NCBI GenBank assembly: GCA_002494885.1
Contig: DACV01000006.1
Span: forward strand, 62,001 to 126,000
DNA: 64,000 nucleotides
Direction: 5' to 3'
Origin: Methanobacterium sp. UBA44
GTDB taxonomy: Archaea > Methanobacteriota > Methanobacteria > Methanobacteriales > Methanobacteriaceae
Positions 38,696-47,876 of the stretch are shown in pieces. Position numbers and translations under genes: made by a program. Positions within the stretch are counted from its first letter, which is position 1; each line of letters opens with the position of its first letter. Under the pieces are notes generated by a model, which saw only the letters and a program-made list of their open reading frames with translations, made no database searches and was not told the DNA's origin.

Positions 38696-39250
38696 ATGAA
38701 TCAAATGGAACGTTTTGGAGCCAGGGATCGTAAAGAATGGCGCCAGTGGCTTCAAAAGAATCACCTAATTTCTTCGGGAATTTGGCTTATTTACTATAAA
38801 AAAAATTCTGGAAAGTCATCTGTTTCTTATGAAGAAGCTCTAAACTTTGGCTGGATTGACAGCAAGGTGAATGCCCTTGATGAAGAGCGTTACATGCAGA
38901 TTGTTACTCCAAGAAAGCAGGGTAGCATCTGGTCAAAATTAAACAAGTAGAGAGTTAAAAAAATTATTGAAAAAGGCATTATAACTCCTGCAGGACTTGA
39001 AAAAATTGAAGCATCTAAAAAAGACGGCGCCTGGAACTTTTTAGATGAGATAGAAGCTTTAATCATCCCTGCCGATTTAAAGGAAGCTTTGAATTCTAAT
39101 AAAGCTGCTAAAATTAATTTTAAATATTTCAGTGAATCAGTTAAAGAACAGATTTTTCACTGGATAAAAAGTGATAAACGTGAAGAAACAAGAAAAAACA
39201 GAATTCAGAGAACAATTTTACTTGCTGCTCAAAATAAAAAGCCTCCCTAA
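38696..39250 (+). pseudogene. YdeI/OmpD-associated family protein interrupted by an in-frame TAG
   Basis: The first 84 codons (RFGARDRKEWRQWLQKNH, SSGIWLIYYKKNSGK, ALNFGWIDSKVNALDEERY, SIWSKLNK) end at TAG (38948-38950). The same frame continues with RVKKIIEKGIITPAGLEKIEASKKDG and on to TAA at 39248-39250, 184 codons in total, the family's usual length. So a single substitution (probably AAG or AAA to TAG, at a Lys position) splits an otherwise complete gene. Family function is unclear (bacteriocin or stress protection is claimed for YdeI). Its end overlaps the helicase's end by 4 bp. Confidence 0.85.
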
Positions 39251-41043
39251 AGTTTAATTATATGGTCGTTAAATTTTTCTTCAATCAGCCAGTCTTCCTC
39301 TACAGAAATAGCTTCTTTAAATTCCCGGGGAAGAAGAGTTTTGTAAAGAGGATTATTAAAGAGCATTTGCACGTTTCCATCCAGGATATAAGTTGCGCAG
39401 AAATCGTCCTCAGCTCTCATACCGCGTCCATATGCTTGAATTAAGGTCATAATGGTTTTATATGCATACCATTTAGGATCCATTTTTTTTCTTTTGTTTA
39501 TCTGTTTATCACCAAGGTAAGGGAAAGGTATTTTGTAAATAACCTGAAACTGGCACTTTTCATAGGGCAGATCCACTCCTTCGCTCATAGAAGGACTTAC
39601 CAGAACCATTGGTTTATCATTTTTTTCAAACTGCATCAATTTAAATTCTCTGTTAAGGGGGGTATGGCCCATTAAGCGATTATTCTTTAAGTTGTCCATG
39701 ATATATTTCTGGCATTTGTAATTATGGGTATGAATCAATCCTTTTTCATGTTTATGGTGGTCAATTATCTTTTTTAGGATAGGGAGAGTTTTAGGAGCAG
39801 TATATTTAATGGAACGCTTGGACATGTTACCTACAGGTTTTATGTAGACAGGTCGCCTTGAAGCGGGGAAATTACTCCTTACTTTAAGAGAGTAAACTTC
39901 ATTGTAGTCAATTCCAAGCCATTTGCAGAATAATCGATGATCCAGGATTGTTGCACTCATTAGAAGACAGATATCTGCATGTTTAAACAGCATGCTCCTT
40001 GCATAGGAATTAATTCTTAATGGCTTGAATGAAACTCCTCCATGGGCAGGATCCACAACCCAATTTTCAGAATTATCTTCAAGATTATTTAAAAGCTCTC
40101 CTAATCTGAATCTGGTGCTTAGAATTCTATCTGCCTTATTTTTAGGCAAATTTTTGGTGTTGATCTCTTTGTAGGCATTGTATAGAATTTCTATAAATAT
40201 AATCCATTCTTCTGGATCTTCATAATCCAGCATCTGTGGAGGTATAGTTTTTTTAATGTCTTTTTCAAGCCGCTTATTGAGTAAATTGACTTCCATCCTG
40301 TTCATGAGCTTGTTTTCAATGTTATGGGCCTCATCAAGTACCATAAATGTCCTTTTTGCGAAATGACGCACGTAATTAAGCTCAAGAAGCGCATAATCAT
40401 AATTCATAAGGGTTATGTCGCTGTTAATGGCATCAGCTTTCTGTTCCCAGTAATTACATTTATCAAGGGATTTGAAATAATAAGGAAAACCTCCACTATC
40501 CTTAAATGCAAAATGAGTCTGATCAGCTTCTTTTTTTGAGATTCCAAATTCACATGAAAATCTACTTGACTGTGGTGTTGTCTGACATATTCCTGTATCA
40601 CAGCTTGCCTCTAAATTTGCTGATTTGCATGAAAAATTGCCTCTGCCCTTTACCAGATTATAGCAGAATTCATTAGCGTATTGAGATTGAAGCTGCTTTG
40701 TCATTGTAAGGATGTAAGCAGGTTCATAAATCCGGGCAAGAGTTGTAGCTATGGCTGATTTTCCAGTACCGGTTCCTGCTTCAAGTATTATGTATTTAAA
40801 TCCATCATCTATTGCATCTTTAATCTTTGAAATTATCTCCAGCTGACCTTCACGTGGTTCTTTGAAGGGGAAATTTTCAATTACAGAACTTTGCATCCGC
40901 GGGTTTTCTTCTTTAAGCTTTTTGATCAGGTTTTTTGAGATTCCTGTAGCTCGGTTATTATTTTTCATTTTGTTTGTAGAGCATATGCACCGCTGTTTTA
41001 TCATATTGCATTCACTGCAAAAAAAGCCATTATCCATAATCAT
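39247..41043 (-). CDS. XPD/DinG-type DEAD_2 superfamily 2 helicase with Fe-S cluster motif
   Basis: A 598-residue helicase unwinding 5'-3'. An N-terminal CxxC zinc-like motif (CSECNMIKQRCIC) is followed by EAGTGTGKSA (Walker A), a four-Cys Fe-S region (CKSANLEASC, CQTT, later CEFG and CNYW), VLDEAHNIE (DEAH box), LLMSATILD, VLVSPSMSEGVDLP and QAYGRGMRAEDD (motif VI). Role is likely repair or removal of nucleic-acid structures. The ATG has no ribosome site; a TATTTATAG box lies about 22 bp upstream, so the message may be leaderless. The hairpin element at 41072 sits just behind this promoter. Confidence 0.92.
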   Translation of the reverse strand: MIMDNGFFCSECNMIKQRCICSTNKMKNNNRATGISKNLIKKLKEENPRMQSSVIENFPFKEPREGQLEIISKIKDAIDDGFKYIILEAGTGTGKSAIATTLARIYEPAYILTMTKQLQSQYANEFCYNLVKGRGNFSCKSANLEASCDTGICQTTPQSSRFSCEFGISKKEADQTHFAFKDSGGFPYYFKSLDKCNYWEQKADAINSDITLMNYDYALLELNYVRHFAKRTFMVLDEAHNIENKLMNRMEVNLLNKRLEKDIKKTIPPQMLDYEDPEEWIIFIEILYNAYKEINTKNLPKNKADRILSTRFRLGELLNNLEDNSENWVVDPAHGGVSFKPLRINSYARSMLFKHADICLLMSATILDHRLFCKWLGIDYNEVYSLKVRSNFPASRRPVYIKPVGNMSKRSIKYTAPKTLPILKKIIDHHKHEKGLIHTHNYKCQKYIMDNLKNNRLMGHTPLNREFKLMQFEKNDKPMVLVSPSMSEGVDLPYEKCQFQVIYKIPFPYLGDKQINKRKKMDPKWYAYKTIMTLIQAYGRGMRAEDDFCATYILDGNVQMLFNNPLYKTLLPREFKEAISVEEDWLIEEKFNDHIIKL

Positions 41044-41071
41044 TTATATTTTGATAATGCTATAAATAGAT

Positions 41072-41336
41072 AAACCGCTCAAAATTCTATGAATTTTAGC
41101 GCCCCGAAAATCGAAGCAATCGAAAATCCCTGATTTTTGATGTTTGCGGAGCAAAGCTCCGCAACCGGAAAAATTTAAAATTTTTCCATGCGTCAAATCG
41201 AAGCTTACGAACCTTTAGAAAATCTATGATTTTCTATGCAGCGAATCTTTGATTTGCATGCTTCGGTTCGTGCTCCGAAATCCCCAAAAAATTCAAAGAA
41301 TTTTTGGGAGATTTGACAGATTTTACGAGGGTTTGA
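41072..41336. mobile_element. 265-bp hairpin-rich element, second copy of the repeat family
   Basis: Starts AAACCGCTCAAAATTCTATG and ends GATTTTACGAGGGTTTG (imperfect inverted ends). Contains the exact 68-nt block 41132-41199 shared with the element at 37785. Extra hairpins: AGAAAATCTATGATTTTCT, GCGAATCTTTGATTTGC and CCAAAAAATTCAAAGAATTTTTTGG-like sequences. Fills most of the gap between the helicase and cbiL. No open frame. Confidence 0.75.
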
Positions 41337-41424
41337 AAATAAATTATTGATTATGTTGTTATTACTAAATTACTCAGTTTTAAAGAGTTAAAATTGAAAT
41401 ATTTAATATATTAGAGGTTAATTT

Positions 41425-42123
41425 ATGAAAAAAGGTAAGTTCACTGGTATTGGGGTTGGCCCTGGAGATACTGATCTTCTAACAGTTAAGGCTGTTAAAG
41501 CTTTAACTAATGTTAATGTAATTTGTGCACCGAAATCTGCAGAATCAAAGCCAAGCCTGGCATTATCAATTGTACAAAGTGTTCTTGATAGACGTGATAG
41601 TGATTATATAATTTTAGAGCCACTTTTCCCAATGATAGAAGATAAAAATGAACTTCAGGAGTACTGGAAAGAAGCAGCCGAGTTGATCATTGGAAAATTG
41701 GATAAAGGATTGGATGTTGCTTTCATAACCCTTGGAGATCCCACAGTTTACAGTACATTCGCCTATGTTTTTAAGATAATAAATAATAGGGATTATGAAA
41801 CAGAAATTATACCTGGAATTACATCATTTACAGGATGTTCTGCAGCGGCAAAGGTCTCTTTAGCTGAAAAAGACGAAATCATTGTGATTGTGCCAAAAGT
41901 TGATGAAAGACTGCCCCAGATTCTTGAACATGGGGATACTTTTGTCATTATGAAAACTTCAAGGCATTCAGACAGATTAAAAAAAATTATAAATGCAGAT
42001 AAAAGAGATAAAGATATAATATCAGTCCAGAACTGCAGTATGAAAGATCAAATAGTCAAAGATGGCTTTATTGAGGATAAAAAATATCTTTCTACAACTA
42101 TTGTTAAATTTAAAAATAAATAG
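41425..42123 (+). CDS. cbiL: Precorrin-2/cobalt-factor II C20-methyltransferase
   Basis: SAM-dependent methylation of C20 in cobalamin or factor synthesis. A 232-residue tetrapyrrole methylase: FTGIGVGPGDTDLLTVKAV (N-terminal P-loop), VAFITLGDPTVYSTFAY, IPGITSFTGCSAAAK and GDTFVIMKTSR. The GDPTVYSTF motif is characteristic of CbiL/CobI. Stand-alone; the cobJ homologue lies at 2411. Convergent with msvR, 5 bp between stops. Confidence 0.93.
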   Translation: MKKGKFTGIGVGPGDTDLLTVKAVKALTNVNVICAPKSAESKPSLALSIVQSVLDRRDSDYIILEPLFPMIEDKNELQEYWKEAAELIIGKLDKGLDVAFITLGDPTVYSTFAYVFKIINNRDYETEIIPGITSFTGCSAAAKVSLAEKDEIIVIVPKVDERLPQILEHGDTFVIMKTSRHSDRLKKIINADKRDKDIISVQNCSMKDQIVKDGFIEDKKYLSTTIVKFKNK

Positions 42124-42128
42124 GCTAG

Positions 42129-42896
42129 TTAAAGTTTGTTTATAGCAAAACAGCAGTAATTATCTCCCATTGCATAACATTTTGTTTCTTTAACAGTATG
42201 TTCATCCTTAAAGTGGGTTGAAAATAATGATTTTAATACCCCTGCATCAAATGCACATGCAGGATTCCCAGTAACGGGTAAATCTCTGCATTCATAACAG
42301 TCATGCACGTTAATTATCAATGGATCAATGCTTTTTACTTCCACATGACCTAAATAATGCGTTTCCCAGAATTCGGCAATATTTTGGAGGAATCTATTTA
42401 TATCAGGGTCTTTTACTCTTTCATAAAGCGCATCCCCAACTTTAAGTCCTGCTTCATGAAGTATGGGGTCTATATTAATTCCCTGGCTCATTAAAGCCAC
42501 TCTTATGGTTTTAAACATTAAACGGAAAAACTCAAATGGATCTCCATCGCTGGAAATGTAGCTGGCAACATAACCTTCTATATCATCTTCTAAACGCTTT
42601 TCGTGGGATAATTCTCCTAAATATTCTGAATTTATGAAAAATATCTTTTTACGAGCATCGTCAGGGTTGGGTTTTGAGTCTATTATCCCTTCATCCACCA
42701 GCTTCTTTAAATGTACTGATACTGTTGATTTGGCTTTGCCTGATAATGCCACTATCCTATCAAAGCTCAACTCATTTTTTCTAAGCATTGACAATATTTT
42801 AATTCTAACTGGGCTGTCAATAGCATACACACCCTTTGATGTTGCAAACAATTCTATTTGTTTATCTTGCCTTGTGCGTTTTTTAACTGAATTCAT
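42129..42896 (-). CDS. msvR: MsvR-type V4R redox regulator (ArsR-like winged helix plus V4R domain)
   Basis: A 255-residue protein. The N-terminal winged helix (about 22-95: YAIDSPVRIKILSMLRK, ALSGKAKSTVSVHLKKLVD) binds DNA; the C-terminal V4R (4-vinyl reductase-like) domain carries redox-prone Cys in HDCYECRDLP, GNPACAFD and KCYAMGDNYCCF. MsvR of Methanothermobacter is a redox switch that controls its own gene and the divergent flavodiiron operon. Here it is divergent from hcp, and fprA follows, matching that knowledge. GAGG lies before the ATG. The TATA box TTTATAAGT lies near 42981-42972 on the minus strand. Confidence 0.9.
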   Translation of the reverse strand: MNSVKKRTRQDKQIELFATSKGVYAIDSPVRIKILSMLRKNELSFDRIVALSGKAKSTVSVHLKKLVDEGIIDSKPNPDDARKKIFFINSEYLGELSHEKRLEDDIEGYVASYISSDGDPFEFFRLMFKTIRVALMSQGINIDPILHEAGLKVGDALYERVKDPDINRFLQNIAEFWETHYLGHVEVKSIDPLIINVHDCYECRDLPVTGNPACAFDAGVLKSLFSTHFKDEHTVKETKCYAMGDNYCCFAINKL

Positions 42897-43005
42897 GAGT
42901 TTTACTCCTCTATTTAAATTGTAGGCTTCAAATTTTGTTCGTCTTCTAGTGACTAATTATGAACACCGTAACTTATAAATACTACTGTTCGCATATAACA
43001 AAACA

Positions 43006-43021
43006 TTCGGTTATATCCGAA
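43006..43021. promoter_or_regulatory. Probable MsvR operator at the hcp promoter
   Basis: TTCGGTTATATCCGAA is an inverted repeat of the form TTCG-N8-CGAA. It lies about 10-25 bp downstream of a TATA-like GCATATAAC (42991-42999), where it would cover the start of transcription of hcp. A half site TTCGCATA lies upstream at 42988. Matches the layout of the box at 44540. Confidence 0.6.
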
Positions 43022-43056
43022 CTATAGTAATAAATAACGAACAAAAAGGTGAGATG

Positions 43057-44361
43057 ATGAGCGAAAAATTGGACATGTTCTGTTATCAGTGCTCTCAAAC
43101 AGCAAGAGGAACTGGCTGTACAGTAAGGGGAGTATGTGGAAAAGAAGCGACAGTTGCAAGACTTCAGGATAATCTTTTATTTGCGATTAAAGGAATTTCA
43201 GCCTATCTTTATCATGCAAGGGAACTTGGATTTACAGATCCTGAAATAGATGGATTTTTAGAGAAAGGGTTCTATTCAACTCTTACCAACGTAAATCAGG
43301 ATGCAGGAGAATTTGTTAAACTGGCACTTGAAGCTGGTGAAATGAACATTAAAACAATGCAACTTCTAAAGAAAGCACATATTGAAACTTATGGGGAACC
43401 TGAACCAACAGAAGTAAGTACTGGAACCAGAAAAGGCCATGGGATTGTTGCAACTGGGCACAGTCTTAAGGCATTGTATGAATTACTTAAACAGACAGAA
43501 GGGACTGGAATAAATGTTTACACTCATTCCGAGCTTTTACCTGCTCATGGATATCCTGAATTTAAAAAATTCGACCACCTTGTAGGACAATTAGGTGGGC
43601 CCTGGTTTGACCAGAGAGTAACCTTTGCAAAGTACCCTGTTGCAATTTTAGGAACATCAAACTGCGTATTAATCCCTACAGATGCTTACAAAGAGAGAAT
43701 GTTCACATCAGGAGTTGCACAGTTACCTGAAATTCCACATATCGAGAACTATGATTTTACTCCAGTAATTGAAAAAGCAAAATCACTACCTGAACTTGAA
43801 GATCAACCAGGAGAAAAAGTATTTACAACAGGATTTGGTGCATCAACTATTCTATCACTGGCACCTAAAATTAAGGAACTTGTGGAAGCAGGTAAAATTA
43901 GAAGATTTTTCGTTGTTGGAGGATGTGACTCACCATTACCAAAAACCAGCTATTATACAGAATTTGTGAAGAATTTACCAGAAGACACAGTTGTATTAAC
44001 ACTTGCATGTGGTAAATACAGATTCAACGACCTTGTACTTGGAGATATCGAAGGAATTCCAAGATTAATAGATTTAGGACAATGTAACGATGCTATAGTT
44101 GGGGTAGACGTTGTCGCAGCATTATCTGAACTATTCGGCCTTGAAATCAACGACCTCCCTCTGACATTTGTTTTAAGCTGGATGGAACAGAAAGCAGCCG
44201 CGATTTTATGGAGTCTTCTCTCACTTGGAATAAAAGGCATTTACCTTGGACCTATTGTACCTGCATGGGTTAACGAAGATATTTTAAACGTTCTAATTGA
44301 AAATTACGACATTAAAGTAATTGGAGATCCAGAAGAAGATATTAAGAATATTTTAGGATAA
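43057..44361 (+). CDS. hcp: Hydroxylamine reductase / hybrid cluster protein
   Basis: A 434-residue short-type Hcp that reduces hydroxylamine or NO using a 4Fe-4S and a hybrid Fe-S-O cluster. N-terminal Cys cluster CYQCSQTARGTGCTVRGVCGK; hybrid-cluster ligands seen in HSELLPAHGYPEF (His, Glu), SNCVLIPT, VVGGCDSPLP, TLACGKYRF and the C-terminal ILWSLLSLGIKGIYLGP. Two ATGs are adjacent; AGGTGAG then GATG makes 43057 the better start. It is divergent from msvR and likely MsvR-controlled (operator at 43006), a nitrosative/oxidative defence role. Confidence 0.93.
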   Translation: MSEKLDMFCYQCSQTARGTGCTVRGVCGKEATVARLQDNLLFAIKGISAYLYHARELGFTDPEIDGFLEKGFYSTLTNVNQDAGEFVKLALEAGEMNIKTMQLLKKAHIETYGEPEPTEVSTGTRKGHGIVATGHSLKALYELLKQTEGTGINVYTHSELLPAHGYPEFKKFDHLVGQLGGPWFDQRVTFAKYPVAILGTSNCVLIPTDAYKERMFTSGVAQLPEIPHIENYDFTPVIEKAKSLPELEDQPGEKVFTTGFGASTILSLAPKIKELVEAGKIRRFFVVGGCDSPLPKTSYYTEFVKNLPEDTVVLTLACGKYRFNDLVLGDIEGIPRLIDLGQCNDAIVGVDVVAALSELFGLEINDLPLTFVLSWMEQKAAAILWSLLSLGIKGIYLGPIVPAWVNEDILNVLIENYDIKVIGDPEEDIKNILG

Positions 44362-44506
44362 AAACTAATTTATTCTTTTAATTTATTTTTTATTTTTGCT
44401 ATTTTTATTAACCTGCCCTTAAACAGTCAATTCTTTAAGATATTTGTATTTGATTTTAATAGATGGACATTGGAATTTTTTACACTTGAAATGGTTGTCA
44501 GAAATC

Positions 44507-44555
44507 TTTATATATGATTTGTTCGCATACTTTAGTACATTCGTATATGTACGAA
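44507..44555 (+). promoter_or_regulatory. fprA promoter with perfect TTCGTA-N4-TACGAA operator
   Basis: TATA box TTTATATATG at 44507-44516. A half site TTCGCATAC at 44522-44530, then the perfect inverted repeat TTCGTATATGTACGAA at 44540-44555, on the expected transcription start. This has the form of the inverted repeats described for MsvR, as I recall them. The gene start is at 44581 with GAGGAG before it. Confidence 0.7.
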
Positions 44556-44580
44556 CAATAAGTTAATAGAGGAGATTAAT

Positions 44581-45795
44581 ATGAAAGCAGAAGCAACAAA
44601 AATTGCAGATGGTGTTTACTGGGTAGGAGTTTTAGACTATGATATAAGAATGTATCACGGTTACACTTTGAATGGAACAACATATAACGCTTATTTAGTT
44701 TTTGGAGAAAAAATAGCTTTAATTGATAACACTTATCCTGGATCAGCATCTCAGATGTGGGGAAGAATTGAAGATGCATTTAAAAAAGAGAATAGGGATT
44801 TTAAAATCGATGTAATAATACAGAACCATGTGGAAAAAGACCATAGTGGCGCATTATCAGAGATACATAAAAAATTCCCTGATGCACCGATTTACTGCAC
44901 TGAAATAGCAGTCAAAGGACTTAAAAGACACTATACGGCCCTTGAAGATGTAGAATTTAAGACAGTTAAAACTGGAGAAACACTGGATCTTGGTGGAAAA
45001 ACACTGGCCTTCCTTGAAGCTTTCCTTTTACACTGGCCAGATAGTATGTTCACATTACTGGTGGAAGATGGTGTTTTGTTCCCAAATGATGCCTTTGGTC
45101 AGCATTTATGCTTCACTGAACGATATGATGCTGACATCCCTGATGAAACTTTAATGGATGGTGCAAAGAAGTTCTATGCTAATTTAATAACTCCTTTATC
45201 AAAATTAGTTCTTAAAAAATTCAAAGAAGTTGAGGATCTTGAATTACTGGATAAAATTAAGATAATAGCTCCTTCACATGGGCAAATATGGACAGATCCA
45301 ATGAAAATCATCGGTGCTTATTCAAACTGGGCAACAGGACAATGTGAAGATAAAATTACAGTGATATACGATACAATGCACGGTTCAACCCAAAAACTTG
45401 CACATGCACTTGCAGAGGGTATAATGAGTGAAGGAATGAACGTTAAAATGTATTATCTGCATGAAGACGAACGCAGTGAAATTGTAAAGGATATTTTAGA
45501 CAGTAAGGCGATAGCACTGGGCGTTCCAACCATTAATGATGAACCATATCCAAGTGTGGGGGATTTAATATTTTATCTACGTGGATTAAGGTTTGATAGA
45601 ACAGGATTCAAGCGACCAGCGGTAACTTTTGGTTCTATGGGAGGAAGAGGGGGATCACCTAAAAAACTCGCTGAAGAACTTAATAACTGCGGATTTGAAG
45701 TTATAGATGATTATGAAATTGTTTTCCTGCCTGATGTAGATGAACTAGACCAGTGTTATGAAATGGGCAAAAAATTAGCCCAAAAGGCGAAATAG
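44581..45795 (+). CDS. fprA: F420H2 oxidase / flavodiiron protein
   Basis: Reduces O2 to water with F420H2, protecting the methanogen from oxygen. A 404-residue protein: metallo-beta-lactamase-like diiron domain (1 to about 250) with HVEKDH (H83, E85, D87, H88), LHWPDSMF and SHGQIW as iron ligands, then a flavodoxin domain with FMN loop VIYDTMHGSTQKLA and MGGRGGSPKKLAEEL. Known as fpaA in Methanothermobacter. Probably represses/activates through MsvR. Directly followed by a broken rubrerythrin gene. Confidence 0.95.
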   Translation: MKAEATKIADGVYWVGVLDYDIRMYHGYTLNGTTYNAYLVFGEKIALIDNTYPGSASQMWGRIEDAFKKENRDFKIDVIIQNHVEKDHSGALSEIHKKFPDAPIYCTEIAVKGLKRHYTALEDVEFKTVKTGETLDLGGKTLAFLEAFLLHWPDSMFTLLVEDGVLFPNDAFGQHLCFTERYDADIPDETLMDGAKKFYANLITPLSKLVLKKFKEVEDLELLDKIKIIAPSHGQIWTDPMKIIGAYSNWATGQCEDKITVIYDTMHGSTQKLAHALAEGIMSEGMNVKMYYLHEDERSEIVKDILDSKAIALGVPTINDEPYPSVGDLIFYLRGLRFDRTGFKRPAVTFGSMGGRGGSPKKLAEELNNCGFEVIDDYEIVFLPDVDELDQCYEMGKKLAQKAK

Positions 45796-45809
45796 CAAGA
45801 TGAAAAAGC

Positions 45810-46228
45810 ATGGATTTAATAAATGAACATCAAACAGGCGTTTGTAAAGGAACAGATTTGGGAAAACTGGTGCAGACAAACCTCAATAGAGAATGTCAGG
45901 AAGTTGGAATGTATCTGACCATGGCCAGACTTGCACAAAGAGAAAGAATACTGGAAATAGTAGAAGTCCTAAAAACAATTGCCTGGAAGAAGCAGAACAC
46001 GCACCTCAATTTGCTAAAATGAATGAGGTTATAAAGCCTACATTAAAGGAAAATCTGGAGCGATGTTTGAAGGTGAAACAACGGCCAACAGGGAGAAAAA
46101 AGAAGCAGCCAAAAAAGTAAATGTGATATTGATCCTGCTCATGATTTGATGAAAGTTCAAGGGATGAAGCAAGACATGCCAGAATGTTAAAAGGAATTCT
46201 GGATACTTTTAGGATGTATAAAACATAA
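45810..46228 (+). pseudogene. Rubrerythrin-family pseudogene in the fprA operon
   Basis: Three frames join into one ferritin-like protein: frame A MDLINEHQTGVCKGTDL and NRECQEVGMYLTMARLAQRE; then shift to EEAEHAPQFAKMNEVIKPTL; then shift to FEGETTANREKKEAAKK; finally ESSRDEARHARMLKGILD. The E-x6-Y and EEAEHA and DEARHA pieces are diiron ligands of rubrerythrin. Several frameshifts make it inactive. Position right after fprA matches known fprA-rubrerythrin operons. Confidence 0.85.
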
Positions 46229-46332
46229 ACCCTTCATTTTACATCTTAATTTTATTTTTTAGCATTTATTGCTAAATAAATTAAAAAAACTTATCTTTAA
46301 GGGCCATTTTTCCCTTTTAATAACAAATACCT

Positions 46333-47709
46333 TCAGAAGGATATTTTATCCTCCTTATTTTTGTTTAAATTACTTAATTTATCACAGGCATCTTCTGCTG
46401 CCAGAATGATAGGATCTATCACCATAGAAACTGGTGGAGCATAAGAAAACTCCATATTTGCCAGTTCGGAACATGTCATTCCTTTTGCAATGACCAGTGA
46501 CATGGTATCTATTCTTTCAGCCACCCTTTCTTCTGCAATTATCTGACAGCCAATAATTACTCCTTTAAGATTGCATATCATTTTTACATCAATTCTTTTA
46601 GCCCCAGGGTAATATCTGGCTTTGGTAAGGGCCCTGCTCTTCCCAGTTATTACGTCTATTCCATTGTTTAATGCTACTGCATTGGTTAGACCTACTGCTC
46701 CAAATTCAAGATCTCCTATTTTAGATACCATGGAGTTTAAAACGGGCTTAAATTCTGCTTTAATACCTGCAATATTTTTTGCAGCAATCTTACCCTGCCT
46801 TACAGCAGTAGTTCCCAGCGGAGATTGGGTGTTATGTCCTGTTATGGCATCATATACTTCTACACAGTCTCCAACAGCGTAAATATTAGGTATTGATGTT
46901 TGCATTTCCTCATTAACCTGTATAGCCCATCTACCAATGTTACAGCCAGCCATTTTTGCCAGCTTTGTTTCCGGCCTTACTCCTGTGGCCATTATAACCA
47001 TATCTGCTTCTATTATTTTATCTTCCAGAACAATCCCTTTTACATGGTTTTCGCCGACAATTTTATCCATAGATTTTCCCAGAATAACATTTATTCCTTT
47101 TTTTGAAACGTATTTTTGGACCAGAGAAGCCATATCAGGATCCAGAGATCGGGGGACAACTTGAGGAATCATTTCTATTATGGTAACATCCAGACCCATA
47201 TTCAGAAGCCCATAAGCAATTTCCAATCCAATTAGCCCTGCTCCTACAACCACAGCCTTACTGCTTTTTTCAGCATATTCTCTTATTTTTAAGCCGTCTT
47301 TAATGGTCCTGATCTTAAAAACACCTTCAAGTTCGGATCCTTCTACTGGAGGGATAAAAGGAGTTCCTCCAGTTGCTATCACCAGAAAATCATAGGATAA
47401 TTCTTCCGCGGGTTCATCTTTTTTGTCTATTAGGCTGTATTTAATTTTATTTGCAATACTTGAAACTTCCAGAACTTCTGCACGGGTTATAACTTTTATA
47501 TCTTTTTCCAGATAATCTTCGGGCTTGTGCATTATAATATCTTCAAAACAATCCACTTCACCGCATAAAACGTAGGGTATTGCGCAAGGAGAGTATGCAA
47601 TATGTTCATCTCGAGTTATAACAGTGATTTCTGCGTTTTCATCGTATTTTCGGATATTTGAAGCGGTGGTAAGTCCACCAGCCCCTCCTCCTATTATGAC
47701 AATTTTCAT
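46333..47709 (-). CDS. FAD-dependent pyridine nucleotide-disulfide oxidoreductase (CoA-disulfide reductase/NADH oxidase-like)
   Basis: A 458-residue flavoprotein. FAD loop IIGGGAGGLTTASNIRK (about 4-20), the redox Cys in YSPCAIPYVLCGEV (about 43), the second FAD motif ATGGTPF, NAD loop VVGAGLIGLEIAYGL (about 156-170), YAVGDCVEVYD and a C-terminal dimerisation domain. Members reduce CoA disulfide, persulfide or polysulfide or O2. Next to the MsvR block, so an oxidative or sulfur stress role is inferred. GGAG precedes the ATG. Confidence 0.88.
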   Translation of the reverse strand: MKIVIIGGGAGGLTTASNIRKYDENAEITVITRDEHIAYSPCAIPYVLCGEVDCFEDIIMHKPEDYLEKDIKVITRAEVLEVSSIANKIKYSLIDKKDEPAEELSYDFLVIATGGTPFIPPVEGSELEGVFKIRTIKDGLKIREYAEKSSKAVVVGAGLIGLEIAYGLLNMGLDVTIIEMIPQVVPRSLDPDMASLVQKYVSKKGINVILGKSMDKIVGENHVKGIVLEDKIIEADMVIMATGVRPETKLAKMAGCNIGRWAIQVNEEMQTSIPNIYAVGDCVEVYDAITGHNTQSPLGTTAVRQGKIAAKNIAGIKAEFKPVLNSMVSKIGDLEFGAVGLTNAVALNNGIDVITGKSRALTKARYYPGAKRIDVKMICNLKGVIIGCQIIAEERVAERIDTMSLVIAKGMTCSELANMEFSYAPPVSMVIDPIILAAEDACDKLSNLNKNKEDKISF

Positions 47710-47876
47710 TTTATATTTTTCTCCAGGAATCTATATTTTTCATTCAATTTCAGAAATATAGATTTTTTTATTTTTAAAATTATGAATTATCAAATCATTT
47801 ATATATTACTTCTAACTTTATTAATATATCGGTATATTTAGATTTATAGAATTATTTAAATGTTAAGGTGTAAATT

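Noticed and set aside
38948..38950. TAG read as pyrrolysine in the YdeI-family gene
   Set aside because: Pyrrolysine is known mainly from Methanosarcinales and some other lineages, where it appears in methylamine methyltransferases. No pyl genes are visible here and the position is a Lys/Arg in relatives, so a nonsense mutation is simpler.
43953..44240. Minus-strand frame inside hcp
   Set aside because: Antisense shadow of a well-conserved gene; composition is unlike a real protein.
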